Assembly (NCBI RefSeq): GCF_000518785.1
Contig: NZ_JAEG01000021.1
Location: forward strand, 1 to 62,277
Length of the DNA: 62,277 bases
DNA from: Paenirhizobium selenitireducens ATCC BAA-1503
GTDB taxonomy: Bacteria; Pseudomonadota; Alphaproteobacteria; Rhizobiales; Rhizobiaceae
Direction of reading: 5' to 3'
Part shown: positions 53,030 to 62,277 of the stretch, piece after piece
Position numbering within the stretch: position 1 is the first letter of the stretch
How the letters are laid out: each line of letters starts with the position of its first letter
Position numbers and translations under genes: made by a program
Notes under the pieces: generated by a model
What the model was told of the DNA's origin: nothing
What the model saw: only the letters and a program-made list of their open reading frames with translations
The model's database searches: none

Positions 53030-53938
53030 TCAGCGCTTCATCGTCCTCGGATCGAGCGCATCTCGGATGGCGTCGCCGATATAGTTGACGCTCAGCACCG
53101 TGAGCGAGATGGCCAGACCCGGCCAGAGCACGCGCGACGGGTTGATCTGCAGGAAGTTGGCGCCGTCGAACAAAAGCCGGCCCCAGGTCGGGAAGTCCGA
53201 CGGGAAGCCGAGGCCGAGGAAGGACAGCGCCGATTCCGTGATGATCGCCGAAGCGATGCCGAGCGTCGCCGAAACCATGATCGAGCTCATGACGTTCGGC
53301 AGGATGTGCTTGAGGATCACCCGGTATTCCCACATGCCGCTCGCCTTGGCCGCCAGCACGAACTCCTGGCTTTTGACCGCCAGCACGTCGCCGCGCACGA
53401 TGCGGGCGGTGTGCATCCAGCTGGTCACTCCGATGACGAAGACGATCAGGATGAAGATCCCCGTCTCCGGGCCGAAGGCGGCCCTGAGCGTGTCGCGGAA
53501 CAGCATGATGATCACCAGCAGCAGCGGCAGCAGCGGCAGGGCGAGGAACAGGTCGGTGATCCGCATCAGCATGCCGTCGATCCGCTTGAAGTAACCGGAC
53601 AGGACGCCGACCAGCGTGCCGAGCAGCAGGGCCAGCAGCATGGCCGTGATGCCGACGGCAAGCGAGATCTGCCCGCCGGCGAGCACCTGGGCCAGCATGT
53701 CGTGGCCAAGATTATCGGTGCCGAAGGGATGTGCCCAGGACGGCCCCTGGTTCTTCGCCTTGATGTCGATCTTGTTCGGGTCGATCGTGTGAATGAACGG
53801 CCCGAGATAGACGGCGACCACGATGAAGGCGAAGACGATAAGGCCCGCGACGCCGCCCGGATGCGCCCGGAACTGGCGCCAGAGATCGCTGGCGAACGAG
53901 CCGCTCGGCTTTTCGATGGTGGCGATGGCGTCAGTCAT
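53030..53938 (-). CDS. Peptide ABC transporter permease (DppC-like), second system
   Basis: This 302-residue permease has the family motif PFGTDNLGHDMLAQVLAGGQ after the first helix and periplasmic loop. The coupling region is FVLAAKASGMWEYRVILKHI. ATG 53938 overlaps the end of the upstream permease gene by 8 bases; an in-frame start at 53980 would lie deeper in it. It is the last gene of a minus-strand operon, binding protein, DppB-like and DppC-like, whose ATPase is encoded on the other strand. Confidence 0.92.
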   Translation of the reverse strand: MTDAIATIEKPSGSFASDLWRQFRAHPGGVAGLIVFAFIVVAVYLGPFIHTIDPNKIDIKAKNQGPSWAHPFGTDNLGHDMLAQVLAGGQISLAVGITAMLLALLLGTLVGVLSGYFKRIDGMLMRITDLFLALPLLPLLLVIIMLFRDTLRAAFGPETGIFILIVFVIGVTSWMHTARIVRGDVLAVKSQEFVLAAKASGMWEYRVILKHILPNVMSSIMVSATLGIASAIITESALSFLGLGFPSDFPTWGRLLFDGANFLQINPSRVLWPGLAISLTVLSVNYIGDAIRDALDPRTMKR

Positions 53939-54941
53939 AGCGAATCCTCGGATCGAGAATGCCGTAGAGGACGTCGGCAATCAGGTTGAAGAGCACGATC
54001 AGCACCGCGAAGATGAAGGTGAGCGTCTGCACCAGCGGGATGTCGGCGCCCTGGATGGCGGTGATCAGCAATTGGCCAAGCCCGTTCACCCGGAAGATCT
54101 GTTCGGTGATGATGGCACCGGAGAAAATGGTCGGAACGCCGAGCGCAATCACGGTGACGACCGGGATCAGGCTGTTGCGCAGCACGTGCACCAGAAGCAC
54201 GACCTTTTCCTTCACCCCCTTGGCCCGCGCGGTGCGGACATAGTCCTGGTGCAGGTTGTCCAGCATCGAGGCCCGTACGAAGCGGCTGATCTGCGAGGTA
54301 TTGTAGAGCGTGAGCACGACGACCGGCAGGAACATCTGCCTGACCTGGGCGACGAAACTTGACCAGTCATTGACGACGAGATTGGTGTCGTAGATCGACG
54401 GGAACCACTGCAGGTGCGAGCTGAAGATGACGATCAGCAGCACGCCGGTGAAGAAGGTCGGCACGGAATAGCCGACCATCGAGACGAAGGTGCCGATCTG
54501 GTCGAACACCGAATACTGCTTGTAGGCCGAGATCACGCCGATCGGGATCGCCAGCAGGACGCCGAACAGATAGGACAGGCCGACCACCCACAGCGTCTGC
54601 GGCAGGCGCTGGACGATCAGGTCGACGACCGGGCTGCGGGTGGCCCAGGACAGCACGCGCAGGCGTTGACCCGTGCCGATGGTCAGCCCGGTGAGCTGTT
54701 CGAAGATGTTCAGCGGTTCGTTGATGAAGAACTGCTGCAGCCATTTGAGGAAGCGGATGAAGAAGGGTTGATCCAGGCCCAGGGCTGCTCGCATCTGTTC
54801 GCGAACTTCGGGCGGAATGGTCAAGGGCAGGTCGCCGAGGGGATCGTTGGGAGCGAGATCCAGCAGGGCGAAAATGATGAAACTGATAATCAGCAACGTC
54901 GGGATTGCAAACAGCAATCGCCGCAGAGTGTAGGTGAACAT
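53931..54941 (-). CDS. Peptide ABC transporter permease (DppB-like), second system
   Basis: This 336-residue permease begins MFTYTLRRLLFAIPTLLIIS with the first helix and carries MRAALGLDQPFFIRFLKWLQ and the coupling loop YVRTARAKGVKEKVVLLVHV. It lies 73 bases downstream of the binding-protein gene and overlaps its partner permease. The periplasmic loop between helices 1 and 2 is about 50 residues longer than in the first system's DppB, which may reflect a different binding protein. Confidence 0.92.
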   Translation of the reverse strand: MFTYTLRRLLFAIPTLLIISFIIFALLDLAPNDPLGDLPLTIPPEVREQMRAALGLDQPFFIRFLKWLQQFFINEPLNIFEQLTGLTIGTGQRLRVLSWATRSPVVDLIVQRLPQTLWVVGLSYLFGVLLAIPIGVISAYKQYSVFDQIGTFVSMVGYSVPTFFTGVLLIVIFSSHLQWFPSIYDTNLVVNDWSSFVAQVRQMFLPVVVLTLYNTSQISRFVRASMLDNLHQDYVRTARAKGVKEKVVLLVHVLRNSLIPVVTVIALGVPTIFSGAIITEQIFRVNGLGQLLITAIQGADIPLVQTLTFIFAVLIVLFNLIADVLYGILDPRIRYD

Positions 54942-55014
54942 CGGATGGTCCCCTGACTGTCACGAAGAGGGCGGTCGCCGGGCCGGCGGGGATGCAGGCC
55001 CGGCGAAACGGCAC

Positions 55015-56721
55015 TTACTTCTTGCGAGTCCAGTCAGCGACGTTCCACAGTTCGCTGTCCCAGGCGTTCATCTTGACGCCTTCGAGGGTTACCGAATGGG
55101 ATGAGACGCTACCGCGATGGATGAGCGGGATCTGCGCCACGTCGTTGGTCAGCATGTCGTTCAGCTTCTTGGCGATGACCGCGCGGTCCTCGAGCTTGGC
55201 GGTCTTGCCGAGTTCGATGACCAGCTTGTCATAGTCCGCGTTGCAGTAACGGACGATGTTCTCGCCCTGCCAGCCATTGGCCGGGCTCGGGATCTTGTCG
55301 CACATCCAGCCGGCCATGTACTTCTCCGGATCGGTGCCGTCGAAGTTGTTGGTGTACATCTGGAGGTCGGCATAGAACTTCTGGAAGGTGTCCGGGGAGG
55401 CCGGATCGCCGCCGAAGAAGACCGAGGCCGCGATGTTGCGCAGTTCGACATCGACGCCGATCTGCGACCACATGTCCTTGACCAGGGCCTGGGTGGCCTG
55501 ACGCACCGAGTTGGTGGAGCTCTGGTAGAGGAAGGACAGCTTCACGCCGTCTTTCTCGCGGATGCCGTCGGAGCCCTTCACCCAGCCGGCATCGTCGAGC
55601 AGCTTGTTGGCGCCTTCGACGTCCTGCTTGAGGCACCAGTCGACGTCGGTCGACTTGTAGATATCCGGCGCCGGCAGGATGTTGCAGGTCGGCTGACCCG
55701 CTTCGCCGTAGCCGGCCTCGTCGATGATGTCGCGGTCGATGGCGAGCGACAGGGCCTTGCGAACGGCCGGATCCTTGAAGGCCGGATGGGGACCTGCTTC
55801 CTTGGTGGAACGCTTGTCGCCGAGCGAGGAGTCGACGGCGAAGGCGTTGACGTCGATACGTTCGACCTGGGTACCGAAGGCGGTGACCAGCGTGCCCTTG
55901 CCGGCGGCGACCATGGTGGCGAGGATTTCCGGCTCGACCTGCATGTTCCACGCATAGTCGAATTCGCCGGTCTCGAGCACGGCACGGGCGGCCGATGCCG
56001 CGTCACCGCCACCCTTCAGCGTCACGGTGGCGAAAGCGGGCTTGGCCGGGTCACGATAGTTGGCATTGGCTTCGAAGGTGATGACGTCGTTGGCCTTGAA
56101 TTCCTTGACGACAAAGGGGCCGGTGCCGATCGGGCCGAAGTTGGCGGCGGTGCATTCCGGAGCCTTGGCGCCGAGGCAATCCTTGAACTGGGCTGCCTGG
56201 ATGAGCGGCGACTGGGCACCGACAAAGGCGCTATAGGGGTAGGGCTTGGCTTCGGCGAAGGACACCTTGATGGTGGAGGCGTCGACCGCCTCGACATTGG
56301 TCACGCCTTCGTAATACGCGGCCTGGGCGCAGCCGCCGTCCGGCGCCGTGCAGTACTTCCAGGTGAAGATGGCGTCTTCGGCGGTCACGGCCGAGCCGTC
56401 CGACCACTTGAGATCGGGCTTCAGCTTCCAGGTAATGCTCTTCAGGTCGGCCGCGACGCCGCCGTTCTCGACGGTCGGGATTTCGGCGGCCAGCATCGGC
56501 ACCAGTCCACCCGTCTCGTCATAGCGGGCGAGCGGCTCGAGCACCATCGACGAGCTGTAGACTTCCTTGGTGCCGCCGGACAGATAGGGGTTGAGGGTGG
56601 AAACGGCCTGCCAGAAGAGGATCTTGAGTTCGCCGTCCGAGCCTCGCTCGGCCAGCGCAGGCGCGGCCTGGAAGGCCAGCGCTGCAGCCGAAGCTGCCAA
56701 TAGTATGCGAAGTTTCTGCAT
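55015..56721 (-). CDS. Peptide-type ABC transporter binding protein, second system
   Basis: This 568-residue SBP_bac_5 protein has a signal peptide at about 1-24 (KLRILLAASAAALAFQAAPA). The body contains GELKILFWQAVSTLNPYLSG, ITWKLKPDLKWSDGSAVTAE, DAIFTWKY and GTGPFVVKEFKANDVITFEA, all typical. Several Cys pairs (YCTAPDGGC, DCLGAKAPEC, WCL, WMCDK) are unusual for this family and suggest disulfides in the periplasm. It is divergent from an M20 amidohydrolase gene. Confidence 0.92.
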   Translation of the reverse strand: MQKLRILLAASAAALAFQAAPALAERGSDGELKILFWQAVSTLNPYLSGGTKEVYSSSMVLEPLARYDETGGLVPMLAAEIPTVENGGVAADLKSITWKLKPDLKWSDGSAVTAEDAIFTWKYCTAPDGGCAQAAYYEGVTNVEAVDASTIKVSFAEAKPYPYSAFVGAQSPLIQAAQFKDCLGAKAPECTAANFGPIGTGPFVVKEFKANDVITFEANANYRDPAKPAFATVTLKGGGDAASAARAVLETGEFDYAWNMQVEPEILATMVAAGKGTLVTAFGTQVERIDVNAFAVDSSLGDKRSTKEAGPHPAFKDPAVRKALSLAIDRDIIDEAGYGEAGQPTCNILPAPDIYKSTDVDWCLKQDVEGANKLLDDAGWVKGSDGIREKDGVKLSFLYQSSTNSVRQATQALVKDMWSQIGVDVELRNIAASVFFGGDPASPDTFQKFYADLQMYTNNFDGTDPEKYMAGWMCDKIPSPANGWQGENIVRYCNADYDKLVIELGKTAKLEDRAVIAKKLNDMLTNDVAQIPLIHRGSVSSHSVTLEGVKMNAWDSELWNVADWTRKK

Positions 56722-57043
56722 GTCGTCGTTCCCCTGTTTTTATAGTTGGAGTTGTGATCGTCAGTGCGGCCGAAGGAGAGTTCCCGCTCTCCCGGCAATC
56801 AAGGCCCGTCTTGTTTATATATCGGGCCCTGTTTCGTAATTTTGATTTTCTGGCCTCCGCTGAAAGTCGCCGCCCGTTCGAAAAGTCATCCGAAGATGGC
56901 GGGCCTGATCAAAATTTGAGCCATCTAAGCATAGGCCTATTTTGCGTTCAAGGCGGAAAATTGCGGCTTGCAAAAGCGCTTTGAGGCAGCGCAGTATGGC
57001 GCAACAAGAGTGGGAACTAAAAAAATAATCGAGGACCGAACGC
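56722..57043. other. Divergent promoter region of the second peptide system
   Basis: No gene is supported in these 322 bases. The region must contain promoters for the binding-protein gene to the left and the M20 gene to the right. Its right end is AT-rich (GGAACTAAAAAAATAATCGA), but the GGAAC there has no CGTT at 16-17 bases, so it is not an EcfG promoter. Confidence 0.6.
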
Positions 57044-58207
57044 ATGCCTGTGTTGAATCGTGCCAGCGAACTGCAGGGCGAGGTTGCCGCCTGGCGCCGC
57101 CATCTTCATGAGAACCCGGAGTTGCTGTTCGACGTCTACGAGACGGCCGAATTCGTCGCCGAGAAGCTGACATCCTTCGGTTGTGACGTGGTCGAGACCG
57201 GCATTGGCCGGACCGGCGTCGTCGCCATCATCAAGGGCAACCGCGGCGACGGGCCTGTCGTCGGTTTTCGGGCCGACATGGATGCGCTGCCGATCTACGA
57301 GACGAGTGGCAAGGAATGGGCGTCCAAGACGCCGGGCAAGATGCATGCCTGCGGCCATGACGGACATACCGCCATGCTGCTGGGGGCCGCGAAATATCTC
57401 GCCGAGACCCGCAATTTCCGCGGCTCCGTCGCGGTGATCTTCCAGCCGGCCGAAGAGGGCGGCGGCGGCGGCCGCGAAATGGTCGAGGATGGCATGATGG
57501 AGACCTTCGGGATTTCCCAGGTCTATGGCATGCACAATCACCCCGGCATCCCGGTCGGCCACTTCGCCACCCGCAAGGGTTCGGTGATGGCGGCCGCAGA
57601 CGAATTCGAGCTCATCGTGCACGGGCGCGGCGGCCATGCGGCGCAGCCGCACAAGACCATCGACCCGGTGCTGGTCTCCTCCCACATCGTCATCGCGCTG
57701 CAGGCGATCGCCTCGCGCGAAGTGGATCCGCTGAAATCGGTGGTCGTCACGGTGGCGACTGTGCATGGCGGCGAGGCATCGAACGTCATCCCCAACACCG
57801 TCAAGCTGACCGGCACGATCCGCACGCTCCTGCCCGAGACCCGGGACTATGCCGAAAAGCGCCTGAGCGAGGTGGCGAACGGCATCGCCTCGAGCTTCGG
57901 CGCCAGCGCCGACGTGCATTACCGGCGCGGCTATCCGGTGACCTTCAACCATGCTCACGAGACCGAGTTCGCGCTGGGCGTGATGCGGCGGATCTCCGGC
58001 GAACGGGCGGTGGAGGGCGACCTGCCGCCGATGATGGGGGCGGAAGACTTTTCCTACATGTTGGAGGCGCGTCCCGGCAGTTTCGTCTTCATCGGCAACG
58101 GCGACAGCGCCAACCTTCACCATTCGGCCTACGACTTCAATGACGAGGCGATCCCCTATGGCATCAGCTACTGGGTGACGCTCGCGGAGACGGCGCTCGC
58201 GGCGTAA
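57044..58207 (+). CDS. M20-family amidohydrolase (hippurate-hydrolase-like)
   Basis: This 387-residue metal-dependent amidohydrolase has the metal site in MHACGHDGHTAMLLGAAKYL (Cys and two His), EE in FQPAEEGGGGGREMVEDGMM and the dimerisation-domain motif VHGRGGHAAQPHKTIDPV. The last ligand is in MMGAEDFSYMLE. It probably removes an acyl group from an N-acyl amino acid taken up by the adjacent importer. The fused ATPase gene follows 44 bases later on the same strand. Confidence 0.92.
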   Translation: MPVLNRASELQGEVAAWRRHLHENPELLFDVYETAEFVAEKLTSFGCDVVETGIGRTGVVAIIKGNRGDGPVVGFRADMDALPIYETSGKEWASKTPGKMHACGHDGHTAMLLGAAKYLAETRNFRGSVAVIFQPAEEGGGGGREMVEDGMMETFGISQVYGMHNHPGIPVGHFATRKGSVMAAADEFELIVHGRGGHAAQPHKTIDPVLVSSHIVIALQAIASREVDPLKSVVVTVATVHGGEASNVIPNTVKLTGTIRTLLPETRDYAEKRLSEVANGIASSFGASADVHYRRGYPVTFNHAHETEFALGVMRRISGERAVEGDLPPMMGAEDFSYMLEARPGSFVFIGNGDSANLHHSAYDFNDEAIPYGISYWVTLAETALAA

Positions 58208-58251
58208 GGCCGCGACCCCAGGTTCTTGTCGGAAATCGCAGGCTTCAAGGG

Positions 58252-60096
<1,845 letters not shown>

Positions 60097-60231
60097 GGGG
60101 CGCGCGTACTTGCGCCCGCCTGCCAAATTTCCGCCGCAGGTGCAGGCTTCGCCGGCCCCTGATCAAACATCCGTCATTGTTTTGGGCTAGGGGCAATAGG
60201 GAATTCGGGCGAGAGCCGGTGGGGAAATGGC

Positions 60232-60891
60232 ATGGCAGAGACGAGCGGCGAGCGTGCGAACGATCCGAGGGATCGCAAATCGCAGAGGCATGGCGGCCGG
60301 CTCTCCGACATCCTGATGGCGATCGCCGGCGACGAGAGCCGGGAGCGTGTATCCGTCGCCGATATCTTCCGGGCCATGGGCGATCGCGCCTTCGGCGCGC
60401 TGATCCTGATCTTCGCATTGCCCAACATCATTCCGACACCGCCCGGCACCTCGGCCTTGACCGGCGCTCCGCTCGTCTTCCTCTCCGCCCAGCTGATGCT
60501 CGGCCAGTCGCCCTGGCTGCCGAAGATCATCGCCGAGCGGTCGATGACGCGCGGCGACTTCGCCTCGATCGTCAGTCGCATTTCGCCCTGGCTGGCGCGC
60601 GGCGAGCGTATGCTGCGGCCGCGCCTCGGCTTTCTCATCTATCCGCCCGCCGAATATCTCATCGGCCTGCTCTGTCTCATCCTGTCGACCGTGCTGATCC
60701 TGCCCGTGCCGCTTGGCAATATCCTGCCGGCGATCGCGATCTGCCTGTTCTCGTTTGGCATTCTTGAACGGGACGGCCTCTGCGTGGTGCTGGGAACGGC
60801 GATGTTCGTCGTCTCGCTGACGGTGGTCGCCGGCGTGCTCTTTGCCCTGGTCAAGGGCTTCATCCTGCTGCTGACGACGACGATCTTCTGA
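60232..60891 (+). CDS. ExoD-family membrane protein
   Basis: This 219-residue protein matches the exopolysaccharide synthesis ExoD family. An N-terminal cytoplasmic stretch of about 45 residues is followed by DIFRAMGDRAFGALILIFAL and PNIIPTPPGTSALTGAPLVF, the ExoD hallmark. Two more hydrophobic blocks lie near 135-170 and 180-215. In rhizobia exoD affects alkali tolerance and nodule invasion; the biochemical role is unknown. It stands alone upstream of a nitrilase-family gene. Confidence 0.9.
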   Translation: MAETSGERANDPRDRKSQRHGGRLSDILMAIAGDESRERVSVADIFRAMGDRAFGALILIFALPNIIPTPPGTSALTGAPLVFLSAQLMLGQSPWLPKIIAERSMTRGDFASIVSRISPWLARGERMLRPRLGFLIYPPAEYLIGLLCLILSTVLILPVPLGNILPAIAICLFSFGILERDGLCVVLGTAMFVVSLTVVAGVLFALVKGFILLLTTTIF

Positions 60892-60975
60892 CGGCGGAAA
60901 ACTGTTTGCCGCGCTTCAATCTAGCCAGGAAACGTTCTATCGTCCGCGCATCGAATTTTACGCGCAGGACATGCC

Positions 60976-61767
60976 ATGTTGATCTCGCTCTACCAGATGC
61001 AGCCGGTTTCCGGCGATGCGGCCGCCAATCTCGCCAAGATTGCTCAGGCGGCAGAAGCCGCGAGCGACATGGGCGCGGAACTGCTGGTCACGCCGGAACT
61101 CGCCGTCAGCGGCTACGGCCTGACGCCCGAGCGCTTTGCCGAAATCGCCGAAGGTCGTGACGGCGAGATCGTCGGGGCGCTGTGCGACATCGCCGCCGAG
61201 TTCCAGCTTGCGGTTTGCGCCGGGTTTCCGGAGCGCGACGGCGAGGCGGTCTACAATTCGGCGGTCGTGGCCCGGCCCGACGGCACCTGTGAATTCTACC
61301 GCAAGGGCCATCTCTACGGCGACGGCGAGCGGGCCTGCTTCGTGCCCGGCGCGGACGTGCCGCAGGTCTTCGACCTGTTCGGCATCCGCACCGGCATGCT
61401 GATCTGCTACGACGTGGAGTTTCCGGAATATGTGCGCACGCTGGCGCTGGCCGGTGCCGAACTGGTGCTGGTGCCCACGGCCCTTCCGAACGGCGACATC
61501 AGCCGACGCGTCGCCGACATGGTGGTGCCGACCCGCGCCTTCGAGAACGGCATCTTCCTCGTCTATGCCGATCTCTGCGGCGAGGAGGGCACGTTCTCCT
61601 ATAGCGGGCGCTCGGCGATCATCGGCCCCGACGGCGACGAACTGGCCCGCGCCGGCACGCGCGAAACCCTGCTCGTCGCGGAGATGGACACCGCCGCCTA
61701 TGACGACTGCCGCCGGCAGAACCCCTATCTCGCCGACCGGCGGACGGGGCTCTATCGGCTGGGATAG
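60976..61767 (+). CDS. Carbon-nitrogen hydrolase (nitrilase superfamily amidase)
   Basis: This 263-residue hydrolase has the Glu-Lys-Cys triad at E41 (LLVTPELAVSGYG), K110 (FYRKGHLYGDGER) and C144 (GMLICYDVEFPE), in the correct order and spacing. The size and the lack of a signal peptide fit a cytosolic aliphatic amidase or N-carbamoyl hydrolase. The region FENGIFLVYADLCGEEG follows the nitrilase fold. It lies 84 bases after the exoD-like gene and converges on the RTX gene. The substrate is not determined. Confidence 0.92.
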   Translation: MLISLYQMQPVSGDAAANLAKIAQAAEAASDMGAELLVTPELAVSGYGLTPERFAEIAEGRDGEIVGALCDIAAEFQLAVCAGFPERDGEAVYNSAVVARPDGTCEFYRKGHLYGDGERACFVPGADVPQVFDLFGIRTGMLICYDVEFPEYVRTLALAGAELVLVPTALPNGDISRRVADMVVPTRAFENGIFLVYADLCGEEGTFSYSGRSAIIGPDGDELARAGTRETLLVAEMDTAAYDDCRRQNPYLADRRTGLYRLG

Positions 61768-61790
61768 GATCGGCGCATCCGCAGCAGACC

Positions 61791-62277
61791 TCAGATCACC
61801 GTGAAGTCGAGATTGGTCATCAGCAGTCCCGGATCGAGCACGGCGATCAGCACGCTCCCGCCGGCGGCGTTGCCGTTGCTGTCATAGAAGAGATTGCCGG
61901 TGTCGCTCTCGTAGATGATGCGGTCGCTTGCATCCTGGGCGAGGCCGGTGGTGTTGCGCACGAAGGCCGCGGCCGCGAGCACGCCGACCGCGCCGATCGT
62001 GGTGAAAACGCTGTTTTCCAGCGAAATCGTGTCGTCAGCCACCGAAAAGTCGGTGATCGTATCGACATTGGTTGCGGCATTCGGGGTTGATTGGAAGACG
62101 AAGGTGTCTGCGCCGGTCCCGCCGGTCAGCGTGTCATTGCCGACATTGCCGAAGAGCCTGTCGACCCCCGCGCCGCCGTTGATGGTGTCGTTGCCGCCTG
62201 CGCCATTGAGAATGTTGTTGCCGCTATTGCCGGTCAGCAGGTTGTTGAGCGCATTGCCGACGCCATTGATGTTGCCG
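61791..62277 (-). CDS. RTX (hemolysin-type calcium-binding repeat) protein, 3' part only
   Basis: The minus-strand frame is open to the window edge, so only the last 162 codons are present and the start is outside. It contains calcium-binding nonapeptide repeats: NNILNGAGGNDTINGGAGVD, then RLFGNVGNDTLTGGTGADTF. After these comes VDTITDFSVADDTISLENSV, the typical transition to the C-terminal part, and the end reads LDPGLLMTNLDFTVI. Such proteins are usually exported by type I secretion using the uncleaved C-terminus. Neither the catalytic or adhesive part nor the secretion genes are visible. Confidence 0.9.
   Translation of the reverse strand, partial: GNINGVGNALNNLLTGNSGNNILNGAGGNDTINGGAGVDRLFGNVGNDTLTGGTGADTFVFQSTPNAATNVDTITDFSVADDTISLENSVFTTIGAVGVLAAAAFVRNTTGLAQDASDRIIYESDTGNLFYDSNGNAAGGSVLIAVLDPGLLMTNLDFTVI

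Overview
The window is high-GC chromosomal or megaplasmid DNA of an alphaproteobacterium, most likely a Rhizobiaceae member (Rhizobium/Shinella/Ciceribacter-like). The rhizobial-type L-rhamnose locus (rhaI, rhaD, rhaR-S-T-P-Q-U-K), the PhyR/NepR/EcfG stress cascade, an HWE histidine kinase, a pta-ackA-fabI operon and rhizobial intergenic palindromic repeats all point there. I saw no rRNA, tRNA, CRISPR array, phage or replication origin. About 57 protein genes are supported, most by recognisable families.

Layout. 1-1.2 kb: an IS110-family insertion sequence whose end abuts a REP-like palindrome. 1.25-13.6 kb: a D-2-hydroxyacid dehydrogenase and the rhamnose catabolon. rhaI and rhaD lie on the minus strand with a tiny PMP3-like gene between them on the opposite strand. 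The DeoR regulator rhaR and the rhaSTPQUK transporter/mutarotase/kinase operon lie on the plus strand, with inverted operator-like sites in the rhaD-rhaR gap. 13.7-21.9 kb: a general-stress-response island with phyR, two nepR-like anti-sigma genes, ecfG, an HWE kinase, a receiver-domain protein, a Crp/Fnr regulator and several small stress or membrane proteins. Six perfect GGAAC-N16-CGTT promoters stand in front of separate transcription units in about 6 kb, and a DUF1328 gene carries an in-frame stop at codon 4. 22.2-25.2 kb: proton-translocating transhydrogenase pntAB.

25.5-35.5 kb: an Ada-like Cys protein of unknown function and an eight-gene minus-strand run made of a polyamine-type ABC importer, a NylB-like serine hydrolase, two paralogous YtcJ-type amidohydrolases and a TetR regulator. 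This looks like an uncharacterised uptake-and-hydrolysis pathway for an amide or carbamate-like compound. 36-42.4 kb: an M19 dipeptidase heads a complete Dpp/Opp-type importer operon. 42.4-43.6 kb: a solitary PhnM-like amidohydrolase. 43.7-48.9 kb: a phaC-like, maoC-pta fusion, ackA, fabI operon. 49-53 kb: single metabolic genes (P1 peptidase, DJ-1/PfpI, RHH protein, FAD oxidoreductase). 53-60.1 kb: a second peptide importer split into divergent halves (SBP plus two permeases against an M20 amidohydrolase plus a fused double ATPase). 60.2-62.3 kb: an ExoD-family protein, a nitrilase-family amidase and the 3' end of an RTX-repeat gene cut by the window edge.

Functions come from motifs, gene order and family knowledge read by eye. 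Start codons were chosen from ribosome-binding sites and domain starts.
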